Shown piece by piece: positions 7,945-16,690 of a DNA stretch of 64,000 nt; positions within the stretch are counted from its first letter, which is position 1; each line of letters starts with the position of its first letter. The stretch is from Leuconostoc carnosum (GTDB lineage: Bacteria > Bacillota > Bacilli > Lactobacillales > Lactobacillaceae): the NCBI RefSeq assembly GCF_014207505.1, contig NZ_JACHGL010000006.1, positions 83,750 to 147,749 of the forward strand. Direction: 5' to 3'. The notes beneath the pieces were generated by a model. It was not told the DNA's origin and did not search any database. It saw only the letters and a program-made list of their open reading frames with translations. A program made the position numbers and the translations under genes.

Positions 7945-9480
7945 TTAGAATTTTTTATCCTTCAAAAATGCACTCACAACAACACCTAGTAAGATAAATG
8001 GCAATGAGAAAATATACAGTTTTTCAAAACCATGTCTTAATCCAACAACCACATGCTGTTCAATATCTGAAACACTATTGGCTAAAGCTTCAGGCAATTG
8101 CTTCGTATTTGTTGGTTCAAACTGAGATTTATTCATATTCTTATCAATTTTTTGTATGACAACTTTTTTCTGTGGCTCTGGCATTTGTGTCTTCTCTATC
8201 TTTTGATATGCATAATCTGCTGATTGTTTTCTAGCAACATCTAAGTTCACATATAACCCTGTCACAAAAATAGCCACTGATAGCATTGTCCCAACTTGCC
8301 GTAAGACACCAGTTACACTTTGAGAGGCTGTGAGCAATTTATCTTGAAAACTACCAGCTGCAATCACAAGAATGGGGCCAGTAATTAAGCCATATCCAAT
8401 ACCAACTATTAATCCTGCAACCATAGCAGACCACTGATATGCTAACGCACCATATGCCAACCAAGCAAAACCAGCGGCCATAAATGCAAATCCCATCATG
8501 AGCAACCAACTACTTCTAATGTGATCTCTTGCAAAACCGGATATTGGTGATACCACGAAAATAGCAAATGATATAGGTGCAATAAGCAAGGAGGCACGCA
8601 AATCATCATATCCTTGAATATTTATAAAATAATTAGGCAGGATAACAGTAGTCGCAGCTAAAAATAAATTACTCAACACAATAATAAGTGATGCAATTGT
8701 AAATGTACGATTATTAAATAGTTCTAAGGGTACCATTGGATTGCTGCTACGTCGTTCAGTTACCAAGAAACAGATAAAAGTTATCACGCTGATAGCAAAA
8801 CACGATATGGTTAGCCATGAATACCAACCCCAGACACGTCCTTGCATCATGCCTAACGATAACGTAGATAGAAAGACAATACTAAATACTGCCCCCAGTA
8901 CATCCAATGGTTGTCGATGTTGTACCTCATTTTTAATTTTTAAATTAGCCAAACCAAGTACAATCATAATCACGGTTAAAGGAACATTGATCAAAAATAT
9001 CCAGCGCCAACCCAAAAATTGTGTCACAACACCACCAACAGTAGGGCCAAGGGCAGCCGAAATGCCTTGCGTAATTCCCAAAATGGCAATCATCCCTGTT
9101 CGGCGAGAAACGGGTACTAGGCTAATCCCTAATGTCATGGATAACGGAAATACCAGTGCCGCACCAATACTCTGTATTGCTCGACCAACAAGTAAAATAT
9201 TTAAGCCAAATGCACAGGCCGAAATGACTGAACCAGTACCAAATAATGCCACGCCAATTAAAAACCAGCGATGACTACCAAGTACTTCTGCTAATCTGGT
9301 TAACGGTATCGTTAATGCCGCAAATAAAATGAGATACACATTCAATGCCCATGATAATTCATCAAGCCCAACATGCAGATGCTCACTAATATTTGGTAAA
9401 CTCACATTCATAATGGTTGTATCTAGCATGCAAATAAAGATACCCAGTACAAATAAGGTCGTTAAATATTTTGTTTTCAT
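7945..9480 (-). CDS. MFS multidrug exporter, DHA2 (EmrB/QacA) family
   Basis: A 511-residue protein with about 14 transmembrane segments. Family motifs are present: LDTTIMNVSLPNI in TM1 (motif D1), GSHRWFLIGVALFGTGSVISA (motif A/B region) and a long cytoplasmic charged loop near residue 430. DHA2 exporters expel drugs or toxic organics using the proton gradient. ATG 9480 follows AAGGAC at a normal distance. A consensus promoter with a 15-bp perfect operator lies directly upstream. The substrate is unknown. Confidence 0.85.
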   Translation of the reverse strand: MKTKYLTTLFVLGIFICMLDTTIMNVSLPNISEHLHVGLDELSWALNVYLILFAALTIPLTRLAEVLGSHRWFLIGVALFGTGSVISACAFGLNILLVGRAIQSIGAALVFPLSMTLGISLVPVSRRTGMIAILGITQGISAALGPTVGGVVTQFLGWRWIFLINVPLTVIMIVLGLANLKIKNEVQHRQPLDVLGAVFSIVFLSTLSLGMMQGRVWGWYSWLTISCFAISVITFICFLVTERRSSNPMVPLELFNNRTFTIASLIIVLSNLFLAATTVILPNYFINIQGYDDLRASLLIAPISFAIFVVSPISGFARDHIRSSWLLMMGFAFMAAGFAWLAYGALAYQWSAMVAGLIVGIGYGLITGPILVIAAGSFQDKLLTASQSVTGVLRQVGTMLSVAIFVTGLYVNLDVARKQSADYAYQKIEKTQMPEPQKKVVIQKIDKNMNKSQFEPTNTKQLPEALANSVSDIEQHVVVGLRHGFEKLYIFSLPFILLGVVVSAFLKDKKF

Positions 9481-9497
9481 AATCGCTGTCCTTTTTA

Positions 9498-9552
9498 TTA
9501 ACTTTATTTATATTAATATTGTTAGTATAAATAAAGTTAATAAATTTGTCAA
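9498..9552 (-). promoter_or_regulatory. Strong promoter with 15-bp perfect inverted-repeat operator for the MFS exporter
   Basis: Minus strand: TTGACA (9552-9547), 17-base spacer, TATACT (9529-9524). A perfect inverted repeat, TTAACTTTATTTATA (9498-9512) and TATAAATAAAGTTAA (9526-9540) with a 13-base centre, covers the -10 and start point. The layout suits a TetR-type repressor, but no TetR gene is adjacent. Confidence 0.75.
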
Positions 9553-9671
9553 TAGTTATTTTATTTAGGACAGCTTAGTTTAAAAAATAGCCGTCAAAGG
9601 CAAATAACATATCATTAAAGCACCAATAAAAGTAGATCTAAAATTACCACTTGCATTTCAATTCATCACAT

Positions 9672-9694
9672 AAAAAAACGCGGCCTACGCCGCG
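9672..9694 (-). terminator. Terminator of the flavin disulfide oxidoreductase gene
   Basis: Minus strand: GCGGC, loop GTAG, GCCGC with flanking pairs, followed by TTTTTTT. It lies about 65 bases after the oxidoreductase stop. Confidence 0.85.
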
Positions 9695-9760
9695 CTAATA
9701 AACTGCTAACTATTTCTAAAAAATCCTAGCTACAATATTCTTTTTATTAGCCACCCATCT

Positions 9761-11092
9761 TCATAATTGTGCCCATGTTGCGGCACCTATTGATGGGAAT
9801 AAGTGAATTAGTCGTTCAATTTCAGCCGATCCAAATTTAAATTCGATCGCTGGCAACAAGGAATTAACGACATTTTCAGCTTGCTCACTGACTTCGGTAA
9901 CACCAATCAAATGATGTTGTTGATCAAAAATTAATGTGTTATCTGCGATTGCTTCATTGTCTACTTGACGATACCAATCTTTTGTTAAATCTGTTTGCTG
10001 CACAGTATAACCATTGTGTTCCGCATCTTGCGCCAACATGCCCGCCTGTGCGATTCTTGGTGAGGTAAAGACAACTGAAGGCACAACAGGATACTGAATT
10101 GGTGCTGTTGTTTGACCAGAAAACTGTTTGAAAAGATACGTTGATTCAAAGATTGCTGTTGGGGTCAATTTGGGTTGTGTTTTATCAATGACATCTCCTG
10201 ATGCATAAATATTATCAATATTTGTCTGTAAATGATCATTTACAACAACACCTGAGTCATTGTACTTCAAACCGATTTTTTCTAACCCAATATTGTCAAC
10301 ATTTGGTATCCGACCCGAAGCATCTAACACCCAATCAACTGTCAACAACTGATCATCACTATATTTTACTTGAATTTGTTTACCATCTTGTTCAAACGCT
10401 GTAACATCAGCATTTGAAATAAATTTAACCCCACGATGCTTTAAGTCAGTCACAACCTTATCAACGTACGGTGCATAAAATTGTCGTAATACTCGTTCAC
10501 CATGCATTAACACCGTGATATCAGCACCTGCTGCGTTAGCAATTGTTGCAAATTCCATACTAATGTAACCGGATCCGATAATAACTATTTTTTTAGGCAA
10601 AGTAGTCAAATCCATAAAATCACGACTATCATGAGCCAAATCAGCGCCCGGAATATCAAGGCGATGTGGTCGTAGCCCAGTCGAAATGACAATTTTATCA
10701 GCAGTTATTGACCGACCATCAACAGTAATTGTATGATTATCTTCAAACATACCATGTCCGTGAATCACATCGATCCCTGAATCATTTAATAAGCCACCAA
10801 TCATATCTGGTAATTCTTTGATGACCGCTTCTTTATGTGCCTCATTTTGAGTCCAATTAATGGTCAGGTTTCCTTCAACAATCCCAGATAATCGTTCTGC
10901 TGTTCGTGTCAATTCCACTGGTGCATCGAGCGTGATTTTGGCATTACAACCATAATTAGGACACGTCCCACCAATCATATCAGCTTCGATAACACCTACT
11001 TTAGCGCCTGACTGTGCTAGTGGCATTGCCCCATCAAATGTGCCATGCCCACTACCAAGATATAAAACATCGTAATCATATTGACTTGTCAT
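9761..11092 (-). CDS. FAD-dependent pyridine nucleotide-disulfide oxidoreductase (class I)
   Basis: A 443-residue flavoenzyme. It has an N-terminal FAD dinucleotide fold (YLGSGHGTFDGAM, residues 11-23), the redox pair Cys44/Cys49 in GGTCPNYGCNAK, an NAD(P) fold (IVIIGSGYISMEFATIANAAG, about 170-190), the second FAD motif NIYASGDV and a C-terminal dimer domain. The catalytic HPT-type motif near the end reads IHLFPSIG, keeping His but not the usual Pro. It resembles glutathione reductase, mercuric reductase-like and bacillithiol/CoA-disulfide enzymes; the substrate is not clear. An AGGAGG ribosome site precedes ATG 11092. A hairpin (11126-11151) lies in the leader. Confidence 0.82.
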   Translation of the reverse strand: MTSQYDYDVLYLGSGHGTFDGAMPLAQSGAKVGVIEADMIGGTCPNYGCNAKITLDAPVELTRTAERLSGIVEGNLTINWTQNEAHKEAVIKELPDMIGGLLNDSGIDVIHGHGMFEDNHTITVDGRSITADKIVISTGLRPHRLDIPGADLAHDSRDFMDLTTLPKKIVIIGSGYISMEFATIANAAGADITVLMHGERVLRQFYAPYVDKVVTDLKHRGVKFISNADVTAFEQDGKQIQVKYSDDQLLTVDWVLDASGRIPNVDNIGLEKIGLKYNDSGVVVNDHLQTNIDNIYASGDVIDKTQPKLTPTAIFESTYLFKQFSGQTTAPIQYPVVPSVVFTSPRIAQAGMLAQDAEHNGYTVQQTDLTKDWYRQVDNEAIADNTLIFDQQHHLIGVTEVSEQAENVVNSLLPAIEFKFGSAEIERLIHLFPSIGAATWAQL

Positions 11093-11125
11093 TAACTAAC
11101 CTCCTAATGGCATACTAAGAATTTG

Positions 11126-11169
11126 CGCTAAGCACAAACTTGCTTAGCGCTTACATTACCTATAGTATA
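11126..11169 (-). promoter_or_regulatory. Leader inverted repeat and -10 box of the oxidoreductase gene
   Basis: A perfect 9-bp repeat GCGCTAAGC (11126-11134) / GCTTAGCGC (11143-11151) sits between a TATACT-like -10 (11164-11169, minus) and the gene. No U-run follows, so it is more likely an operator or an mRNA stem than a terminator. The -35 is not convincing. Confidence 0.45.
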
Positions 11170-11213
11170 AACCGTTATTAGTGAAGTTACTAAAAATCAG
11201 CTTTCAAATAATT

Positions 11214-11513
11214 CTAACGCCCATCTTCGTCAATTTGATTAATCTTATTAAATACATGAAATAGGTTTTCCATCTCGGTTAGTCGATATTTTTTTGAGTT
11301 ACGATCATAAATAATTTCTGATTGCACTGGTTCACCGACCTGTAAGTCATGCAAAAAAGTACGAATTTCTGAAATATCACGCTGCACTGTTTTGCGTCCG
11401 ATAAAAAACATATCTTCTATTTCTTCAATTGATAACGCACGTCGGCTAATTAATGCTGAATATAATCGCAAAATACGTTGCTTGTCATTAAATACTGTTT
11501 TACGTGCTGCCAT
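11214..11513 (-). CDS. HTH_11/DeoR-like DNA-binding protein lacking an effector domain
   Basis: A 99-residue protein starting at ATG 11513 behind GAGGA. Residues 10-60 form a winged-helix (QRILRLYSALISRRALSIEE then GRKTVQRDISEIRTFL) as found at the N-terminus of YafY/WYL regulators and DeoR proteins. The rest, through YRLTEMENLF, matches only the wing; no WYL domain follows. It could be a natural single-domain regulator or a truncated one. It ends 120 bases upstream of the oxidoreductase start on the same strand and might regulate that gene. Confidence 0.65.
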   Translation of the reverse strand: MAARKTVFNDKQRILRLYSALISRRALSIEEIEDMFFIGRKTVQRDISEIRTFLHDLQVGEPVQSEIIYDRNSKKYRLTEMENLFHVFNKINQIDEDGR

Positions 11514-11610
11514 GATTTTCCTCAGTTTTAAAAGTTAAATTTATTGTACCAAATAAAACAAATGTTCGGTACAATAAAGTTATAAATATTTTTCAAGAAA
11601 GGTGAAAAGC

Positions 11611-12000
11611 ATGTCGCTATTTCATTTATTTAAAAAAAAGCCAAAAACTACTGTGACAAAAAAGGCATCACCTATTGAAGATGAACCAATTACTTGGGAA
11701 AACACAACAGACCCTAATGTGTTTTTCAAAGGTTATCATCAAGCGATTGCTGACTTAGAGAATAATGAACAGGTAGCGGCGGCCGAAACATTACGTGCCA
11801 ACGCGCCTGCCCTGCAGAAAGCATTTATCGACCGTTTTGAGGTAGCTACCACACAACAAATTAGCGCCATAACTGACATTGATCAACGGACTGAAGCTAT
11901 TATTACCGCCATCAAGGCCATTCGTGTTTATAATAAAGAAATGACAATCGATGTGCGCGCACACCTTGCACAAACAAAGAAAGATTTGATAGGAGAATAA
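11611..12000 (+). CDS. Conserved hypothetical cytosolic protein
   Basis: I do not recognise this 129-residue protein. It begins MSLFHLFKKKPKTT (basic and hydrophobic tip), then is mostly helical, with DPNVFFKGYHQAIADLENNEQ and AIITAIKAIRVYNKEM. ATG 11611 follows AAAGGTG at 7 bases. It ends 2 bases before the PEBP-family gene, so the two are almost certainly one operon. There are no membrane segments and no cysteines. Confidence 0.6.
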   Translation: MSLFHLFKKKPKTTVTKKASPIEDEPITWENTTDPNVFFKGYHQAIADLENNEQVAAAETLRANAPALQKAFIDRFEVATTQQISAITDIDQRTEAIITAIKAIRVYNKEMTIDVRAHLAQTKKDLIGE

Positions 12001-12002
12001 TT

Positions 12003-12509
12003 ATGGAACTTCATGTTGAATTAGATAATGACCTACTGCCTGATAAATATGCCAAATATGCACCAATTGATTATCGTACAAATGATATGCCAACGGTTAA
12101 TTTTCCAGTAATAATCACAGATATTCCGGCAGGAACTCAATCATTATCAGTGAGCCTCATTGACTACGATGCAGTACCAGTGACTGGTTTTCCTTGGATT
12201 CACTGGTTAGCAGCTAATTTACCTGTCGCCAATATTCCAGAAAATTTGCGAGCCAGTGGCCATGCCGTATCTGGTACTAATTCTACTTGGCACATGGTAC
12301 AAACAACAAACGAAACAGCCAATCCTGACATTAATCAGGCTTACATTGGCCCTATGCCACCAGACAAAACGCACAACTACACACTGACTGTATTTGCACT
12401 CGATACTAAACTTAACATTCAAGACGGTTTCTTCTTGAATGAATTACGTACAAAAAGTAATGGTCATGTTTTATCCATTGCAATGGTAGAATTGCCTGCA
12501 CGTGCCTAA
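12003..12509 (+). CDS. YbhB/YbcL family (PEBP, Raf kinase inhibitor-like) protein
   Basis: A 168-residue PEBP-fold protein. Typical elements are visible: DYDAVPVTGFPWIHWLAANLP (the DxD...HW ligand-pocket motif) and IGPMPPDKTHNYTLTVFALD (the GPxPPxGxHxY motif). Bacterial members bind small anionic ligands; their role is poorly known. It is translated right after the 129-residue protein and followed by a compact terminator. Confidence 0.85.
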   Translation: MELHVELDNDLLPDKYAKYAPIDYRTNDMPTVNFPVIITDIPAGTQSLSVSLIDYDAVPVTGFPWIHWLAANLPVANIPENLRASGHAVSGTNSTWHMVQTTNETANPDINQAYIGPMPPDKTHNYTLTVFALDTKLNIQDGFFLNELRTKSNGHVLSIAMVELPARA

Positions 12510-12532
12510 CACTTCTTCGGAAGTGTTTTTTT
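12508..12532 (+). terminator. Terminator after the PEBP gene
   Basis: AACACTTC, TTCG tetraloop, GAAGTGTT, then a run of T. The stem begins within the TAA stop codon. Confidence 0.9.
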
Positions 12533-12537
12533 CTGAT

Positions 12538-13047
12538 CTAAAAATGAATTACCCAAACATTTTTTACTAGGTTTATTGCCCACGTTAGAATAAACATATG
12601 AGCAACCACACCAGCTAATCCAAAATAAACAATACGTCGATCAGTACGTATAATCACTGTAGCAATGAACTCACGGTAATGATGTAATATTGCTAATACA
12701 ATGGCTGATATCATAAAACTCATAACCAGCTTTCCGCCATAAAAAACATGGCCCCTCAATACATTAAAAATAGGTTCACTCAAACTTAATAACATAAAAG
12801 CCATTACTGCTAACCAATATTGTTTTAATAGGGTAAACAAATTCATATCAGGTATTTCTAATAAGGTATTAACAACCAAATCATGTGCATCCCCAAAAAT
12901 AACTTTCGCATCATGGCCATTACGCTGTGCATCCAATATATCTCGTAAAATATCTAATAACATGGTTTCCACCAACTGATCTGACTTTAACGCTCCTTGC
13001 ATACGTCCATAAATAACAACTTGTTCATAATACGCAGTATTAATCAT
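12538..13047 (-). CDS. Membrane protein partner of PadR regulator (HAAS/DUF1700-like)
   Basis: A 169-residue protein. The N-terminal 70 residues form a soluble helical domain (RMQGALKSDQLVETMLLDIL ... AHDLVVNTLLEIP). Four hydrophobic segments follow (about 75-95, 108-122, 135-150, 153-167). Small PadR genes are often followed by such two-part membrane proteins, and here the gap is only 22 bases. The function is unknown. Confidence 0.6.
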   Translation of the reverse strand: MINTAYYEQVVIYGRMQGALKSDQLVETMLLDILRDILDAQRNGHDAKVIFGDAHDLVVNTLLEIPDMNLFTLLKQYWLAVMAFMLLSLSEPIFNVLRGHVFYGGKLVMSFMISAIVLAILHHYREFIATVIIRTDRRIVYFGLAGVVAHMFILTWAINLVKNVWVIHF

Positions 13048-13069
13048 GTTCAGCTACTTTTGTAACTCA

Positions 13070-13417
13070 TTATTTTCCCCAATAACGTCTTTGATTCTCA
13101 TCAATTAATCCCTCCATATTTTGCTTTAATCGCGACCACGTTTCAATAAATAACTGCAAATATATTCTACCTTCAGCTGTTATTTTAAAATATTTTCGTG
13201 CTGGTCCTTCGGGTGATTTTCTCATTTCACCGACAATATATCCTTCGCGTTGTAATTTTTGTAACGCGGGATAGATTGTGCCATCAGATACCGTATCAAA
13301 TCCCGATTCCTGTAACCTTTGGTTTAAGACATACCCATACAATTCTTCACGAGAAATGATGAGTAACATGGCACCCTCTAATGTGCCTTTTAATAGTTGC
13401 GTATTCAATTTTGACAC
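13070..13417 (-). CDS. Small PadR-family regulator (PadR-s1 type)
   Basis: A 115-residue winged-helix protein: QLLKGTLEGAMLLIISREEL ... GTIYPALQKLQREGYIVGE, then a short dimerisation helix. Members such as LmrR bind hydrophobic drugs and repress exporters. ATG 13417 follows GGAGG. It is divergent from argC; the 195-base gap holds two large inverted repeats that probably include its operator. The partner membrane protein is encoded downstream. Confidence 0.85.
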   Translation of the reverse strand: MSKLNTQLLKGTLEGAMLLIISREELYGYVLNQRLQESGFDTVSDGTIYPALQKLQREGYIVGEMRKSPEGPARKYFKITAEGRIYLQLFIETWSRLKQNMEGLIDENQRRYWGK

Positions 13418-13427
13418 ATGTCGCCTC

Positions 13428-13493
13428 CTAACTTGTAAAACAATATAGCTATCAAAAATAGTTTAACATCAACTACCTCGTTTTACAAGTTAG
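13428..13493 (-). promoter_or_regulatory. 14-bp inverted repeat flanking the padR-like promoter
   Basis: CTAACTTGTAAAAC (13428-13441) and GTTTTACAAGTTAG (13480-13493) are perfect reverse complements 38 bases apart. The proximal arm abuts the GGAGG ribosome site of the PadR gene. This suits two operator half-sites bridging the promoter, or an mRNA stem that hides the ribosome site. Confidence 0.6.
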
Positions 13494-13527
13494 TAAATTA
13501 ATGTATTTATATACATTAATTTACTAA
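13490..13527. repeat. 38-bp near-perfect palindrome between padR-like gene and argC
   Basis: Arms TTAGTAAATTAATGTAT (13490-13506) and ATACATTAATTTACTAA (13511-13527) match over 17 bp with a 4-base centre. It overlaps the distal arm of the 14-bp repeat by four bases and lies 26 bases before the argC promoter. There is no T-run, so it is a protein-binding site or cruciform rather than a terminator. Confidence 0.7.
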
Positions 13528-13552
13528 TATTCATGTTAATAATGCATATTAA

Positions 13553-13581
13553 TTGTATTTTAATGCACAAGAGTTTAATAT
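13553..13581 (+). promoter_or_regulatory. argCJBD promoter with ARG box
   Basis: TTGTAT (13553-13558), 17-base spacer, TAATAT (13576-13581). The sequence TGTATTTTAATGCA (13554-13567) fits the TGNAT-N4-ATNCA pattern of ArgR/AhrC boxes and overlaps the -35. A weaker second half-box lies at about 13532-13546. Arginine-dependent repression by an ArgR protein is inferred. Confidence 0.55.
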
Positions 13582-13612
13582 TTATAACATCATATGAACG
13601 AGGAGAACCAGC

Positions 13613-14653
13613 ATGAACAAAAAAATAATTAATGTTGCCATTATTGGTATTACAGGTTATGGTGGTCTTGAATTGCTGCGATTATTGTACAATCATCCTG
13701 CTGTTCATGTTGTATCAATTCACAATACGTCAGATCATGCAGAAGAGATTAGTACAACATATCCTCATCTTAAATCAATGTATAATTTAACACCAATACC
13801 AGTTGACCCTTTGCATATTATGCAATCTGCTGATGTCGTATTCTTCTCTACTTCTAGTGGCGTCAGCAAAGATATGGCGCAACCATTCATTGAAGCTAAT
13901 TTTCCAGTCATTGATCTATCCGGAGATTTCCGACTCAATGCATCTGAATATGCCACTTGGTACAAGAAAACACCAGCCCCACAACACTTACTTGACCAAG
14001 CTAAATATAGCTTAGCTGATTTTTATCAAAATGATAGCCACTATATTGCTAATCCTGGCTGTTATGCGACAGCAACATTGCTTGCTTTAGCGCCTCTCGC
14101 TCAGCAAGGTTTGTTGGATGAAGAAAATATCATTATCGATGCCAAAAGCGGTATGTCTGGTGCTGGTAAATCATTGACAACCAGTAGCCACTTTATCAAT
14201 GTTAATGAAAATTTCACAATGTATAAAGCAAACCATCACCAACACATCCCCGAAATCACGCAACAGTTGAAGCAGTGGCAACCAAATATTAACCATATTC
14301 AATTTACGACATCGTTACTTCCCATTAATCGCGGTATCTTTGTCAGTGCCTATGTCAAACTCCATAGCGAGTTATCGGCTGACTCACTACAAAAAATATA
14401 TGAAGATACTTATCAAAATAAACCTTTTATTCGTGTCATGACGCAAGATCAATTACCCAATATTAAACAAGTAATTGGCACAAATTTTGCAGATATTGGC
14501 TTAACATACAATCCTGACACCAAATACCTCACAATCATTAGTGTCATCGACAATATGGTGAAAGGTGCTGCAGGTCAAGCTATTCAAAATATGAACCACT
14601 TATTTGATTTAGATGAAACGACTGGTCTAGAACTCATCGCACAATACGCCTAA
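13613..14653 (+). CDS. argC: N-acetyl-gamma-glutamyl-phosphate reductase
   Basis: A 346-residue enzyme that reduces N-acetylglutamyl-5-phosphate to the semialdehyde with NADPH, the third step of arginine (ornithine) synthesis. The NADP motif GITGYGGLELLRLL is at residues 12-25; the catalytic Cys150 lies in NPGCYATA; the HHQHIPEI segment near 202 holds the conserved His. ATG 13613 follows GAGGAG. First gene of argCJBD. Confidence 0.95.
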   Translation: MNKKIINVAIIGITGYGGLELLRLLYNHPAVHVVSIHNTSDHAEEISTTYPHLKSMYNLTPIPVDPLHIMQSADVVFFSTSSGVSKDMAQPFIEANFPVIDLSGDFRLNASEYATWYKKTPAPQHLLDQAKYSLADFYQNDSHYIANPGCYATATLLALAPLAQQGLLDEENIIIDAKSGMSGAGKSLTTSSHFINVNENFTMYKANHHQHIPEITQQLKQWQPNINHIQFTTSLLPINRGIFVSAYVKLHSELSADSLQKIYEDTYQNKPFIRVMTQDQLPNIKQVIGTNFADIGLTYNPDTKYLTIISVIDNMVKGAAGQAIQNMNHLFDLDETTGLELIAQYA

Positions 14654-14675
14654 ACAAAACTTACAAGGAAGAACT

Positions 14676-15890
14676 ATGACAGAATTACTTTCAAAAATAA
14701 CACAGTTAGATAGTGCTAATATAGCAAAACCCATCGGTTTTCACGCCGATGGTCAACATGTTGGCCTAAAACATAAATCAAAAGATCTTGGCTGGATTTT
14801 CAGTGATGTACCTGCAGCGGTAGCAGGCGTATTTACCACCAACCAAGTACAGGCAGCACCCATAAAACTTGATAAAGAAACGATTAAAGATGGTCTGTTG
14901 CAAGCAATTATTGTCAATTCTGGCAATGCTAATGCCGTAACTGGCAAAATTGGTCATCAACATGCTAAGACAATGCAACAGACAGCAGCTGATAGTCTCA
15001 ACATTGATCCTAACCTCGTTGCTGTGGCTTCAACTGGTATTATTGGACAAGTTTTACCCATTGATAAAGTAGTTAATGGCATACATCAGCTCCATATCGC
15101 TGGTGATTCAAAAGCTTTCGCACATGCCATTATGACAACCGATACCGTTGAAAAATCAATTACAATTCAAAGCCAAATTGATGGTCATACTGTGACAATG
15201 AGTGGTGTTGCCAAAGGATCTGGTATGTTGCATCCAAATATGGCTACTATGCTTGGTTTCATTACCACAGACGCTAGTATCTCGCCTGTCCTACTTCAAA
15301 AAGCCTTATCCGAAGATGTTGAAACGAGTTTCAACCAGATTACAATCGATGGTGATACGAGTACCAACGACACCGTGCTAGTTATGGCTAACGGACAAGC
15401 TGGGCATGACAAAATCACAACTGCATCATCAACCTATGATCATTTTAAAACAATGTTACATACAGTTACCACAGCCTTGTCTATTGGTATTGCCAGCGAT
15501 GGTGAAGGTGCAACTAAGCTGCTTGCCGTGACCGTCAAAAACAGCGAATCATCATTAGATGCACGTATGGTAGCTAAAAAAGTTGTTGGCTCTTCGTTAG
15601 TGAAGACAGCAATGTTTGGTAAGGATCCTAACTGGGGACGAATTATTGCTGCTATTGGCGCAAGTGATGTAACCGTTGATCCTGATATTATTGATATATC
15701 ACTTAATACGATCCCCGTCATGACCGACGGTGCACCAACAGATTTTAATCAAGAAGCTATAACAGAAGCCCTTGAACAGAAAAAAATCGCAATTGACATT
15801 GATTTGCATAATGGCTCAGCTTCTGGTCAAGCTTGGGGTTCTGACCTCACTTATGATTATGTTAAAATCAATGCCTTGTACTCAACATAA
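14676..15890 (+). CDS. argJ: Bifunctional glutamate N-acetyltransferase / ornithine acetyltransferase
   Basis: A 404-residue ArgJ. The autoproteolysis site is in GMLHPNMATML, with cleavage expected between Ala190 and Thr191, Thr191 becoming the nucleophile. It recycles acetyl groups from N-acetylornithine to glutamate. Bifunctional ArgJ can also use acetyl-CoA; no separate argA is seen here. It starts 22 bases after argC with an AAGGAAG ribosome site. Confidence 0.95.
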   Translation: MTELLSKITQLDSANIAKPIGFHADGQHVGLKHKSKDLGWIFSDVPAAVAGVFTTNQVQAAPIKLDKETIKDGLLQAIIVNSGNANAVTGKIGHQHAKTMQQTAADSLNIDPNLVAVASTGIIGQVLPIDKVVNGIHQLHIAGDSKAFAHAIMTTDTVEKSITIQSQIDGHTVTMSGVAKGSGMLHPNMATMLGFITTDASISPVLLQKALSEDVETSFNQITIDGDTSTNDTVLVMANGQAGHDKITTASSTYDHFKTMLHTVTTALSIGIASDGEGATKLLAVTVKNSESSLDARMVAKKVVGSSLVKTAMFGKDPNWGRIIAAIGASDVTVDPDIIDISLNTIPVMTDGAPTDFNQEAITEALEQKKIAIDIDLHNGSASGQAWGSDLTYDYVKINALYST

Positions 15891-15925
15891 ACAATAATTA
15901 GACATATAGAAACACGGAGGCTTGC

Positions 15926-16666
15926 ATGATGACTAAAAAAATGATTATTAAAATTGGTGGTTCAACGACAACACAACTGACACCTGCTTTTTTTGATACA
16001 CTCAAGCATTGGCAAAAACTCGGCTATCAAATTGCCATTGTCCATGGTGGTGGAAACATCATTTCAGATCTCATGTCACAGCTCAATGAACCAGTAGAAA
16101 AAATTAATGGTATCCGTTTCACCACACAAAAAGGTATTGATATCACTAAAATGGCCTTACTTGGCCAAGTACAGCCCTCACTGATTGAATCTTTCCGCCA
16201 AAATGGTGTACCAGCTATTGGCCTCAATGCTGGTAGCAATCAGCTATTAACTGGCCATGTGTTAGATCAAGACACTTATGGCTACGTTGGCACCATTCAC
16301 CAAGTCAATACCCAACTCATTCAAAAAATGTGGCAACAAAATTTAATACCAATCATTGCCCCATTAGCTATTACCAACGAAGGCCAATGGTTAAATGTCA
16401 ACGCTGATACTGCTGCTAGTGCGATTGCCAAATATTTAAAGGCTGACAAACTGTACTTACTCACAGACGTTTCTGGTATCAAAGTAAGTGGCAATATTTT
16501 GCAACAACTAACACCAAAGATGGCCTTGGAACTAAAAAAATCACATATCATCACTGGTGGTATGATTCCCAAAGTCAATAGTGCGCTTCATGCCGTACAG
16601 CTAGGGGTTCATCATGTTCACATTACTGACACCGTAACGCAACCAGGTACGGTTGTCACTTTATAA
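15926..16666 (+). CDS. argB: Acetylglutamate kinase
   Basis: A 246-residue amino-acid kinase. Visible motifs: the phosphate loop KIGGSTT near residue 8, VHGGG near 40 (acetylglutamate/ATP site), GLNAGS and NVNADTAASAIAKYLKADKLYLLTDVSG near 155-180. It phosphorylates N-acetylglutamate. The family is usually 245-300 residues; this short form lacks the N-terminal helix linked to arginine-sensitive hexamers, so feedback inhibition may be weak (inference). ATG 15926 or 15929, both after GGAGG. Confidence 0.93.
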   Translation: MMTKKMIIKIGGSTTTQLTPAFFDTLKHWQKLGYQIAIVHGGGNIISDLMSQLNEPVEKINGIRFTTQKGIDITKMALLGQVQPSLIESFRQNGVPAIGLNAGSNQLLTGHVLDQDTYGYVGTIHQVNTQLIQKMWQQNLIPIIAPLAITNEGQWLNVNADTAASAIAKYLKADKLYLLTDVSGIKVSGNILQQLTPKMALELKKSHIITGGMIPKVNSALHAVQLGVHHVHITDTVTQPGTVVTL

Positions 16667-16690
16667 TCATATTTTACAGGGAGAATATTC

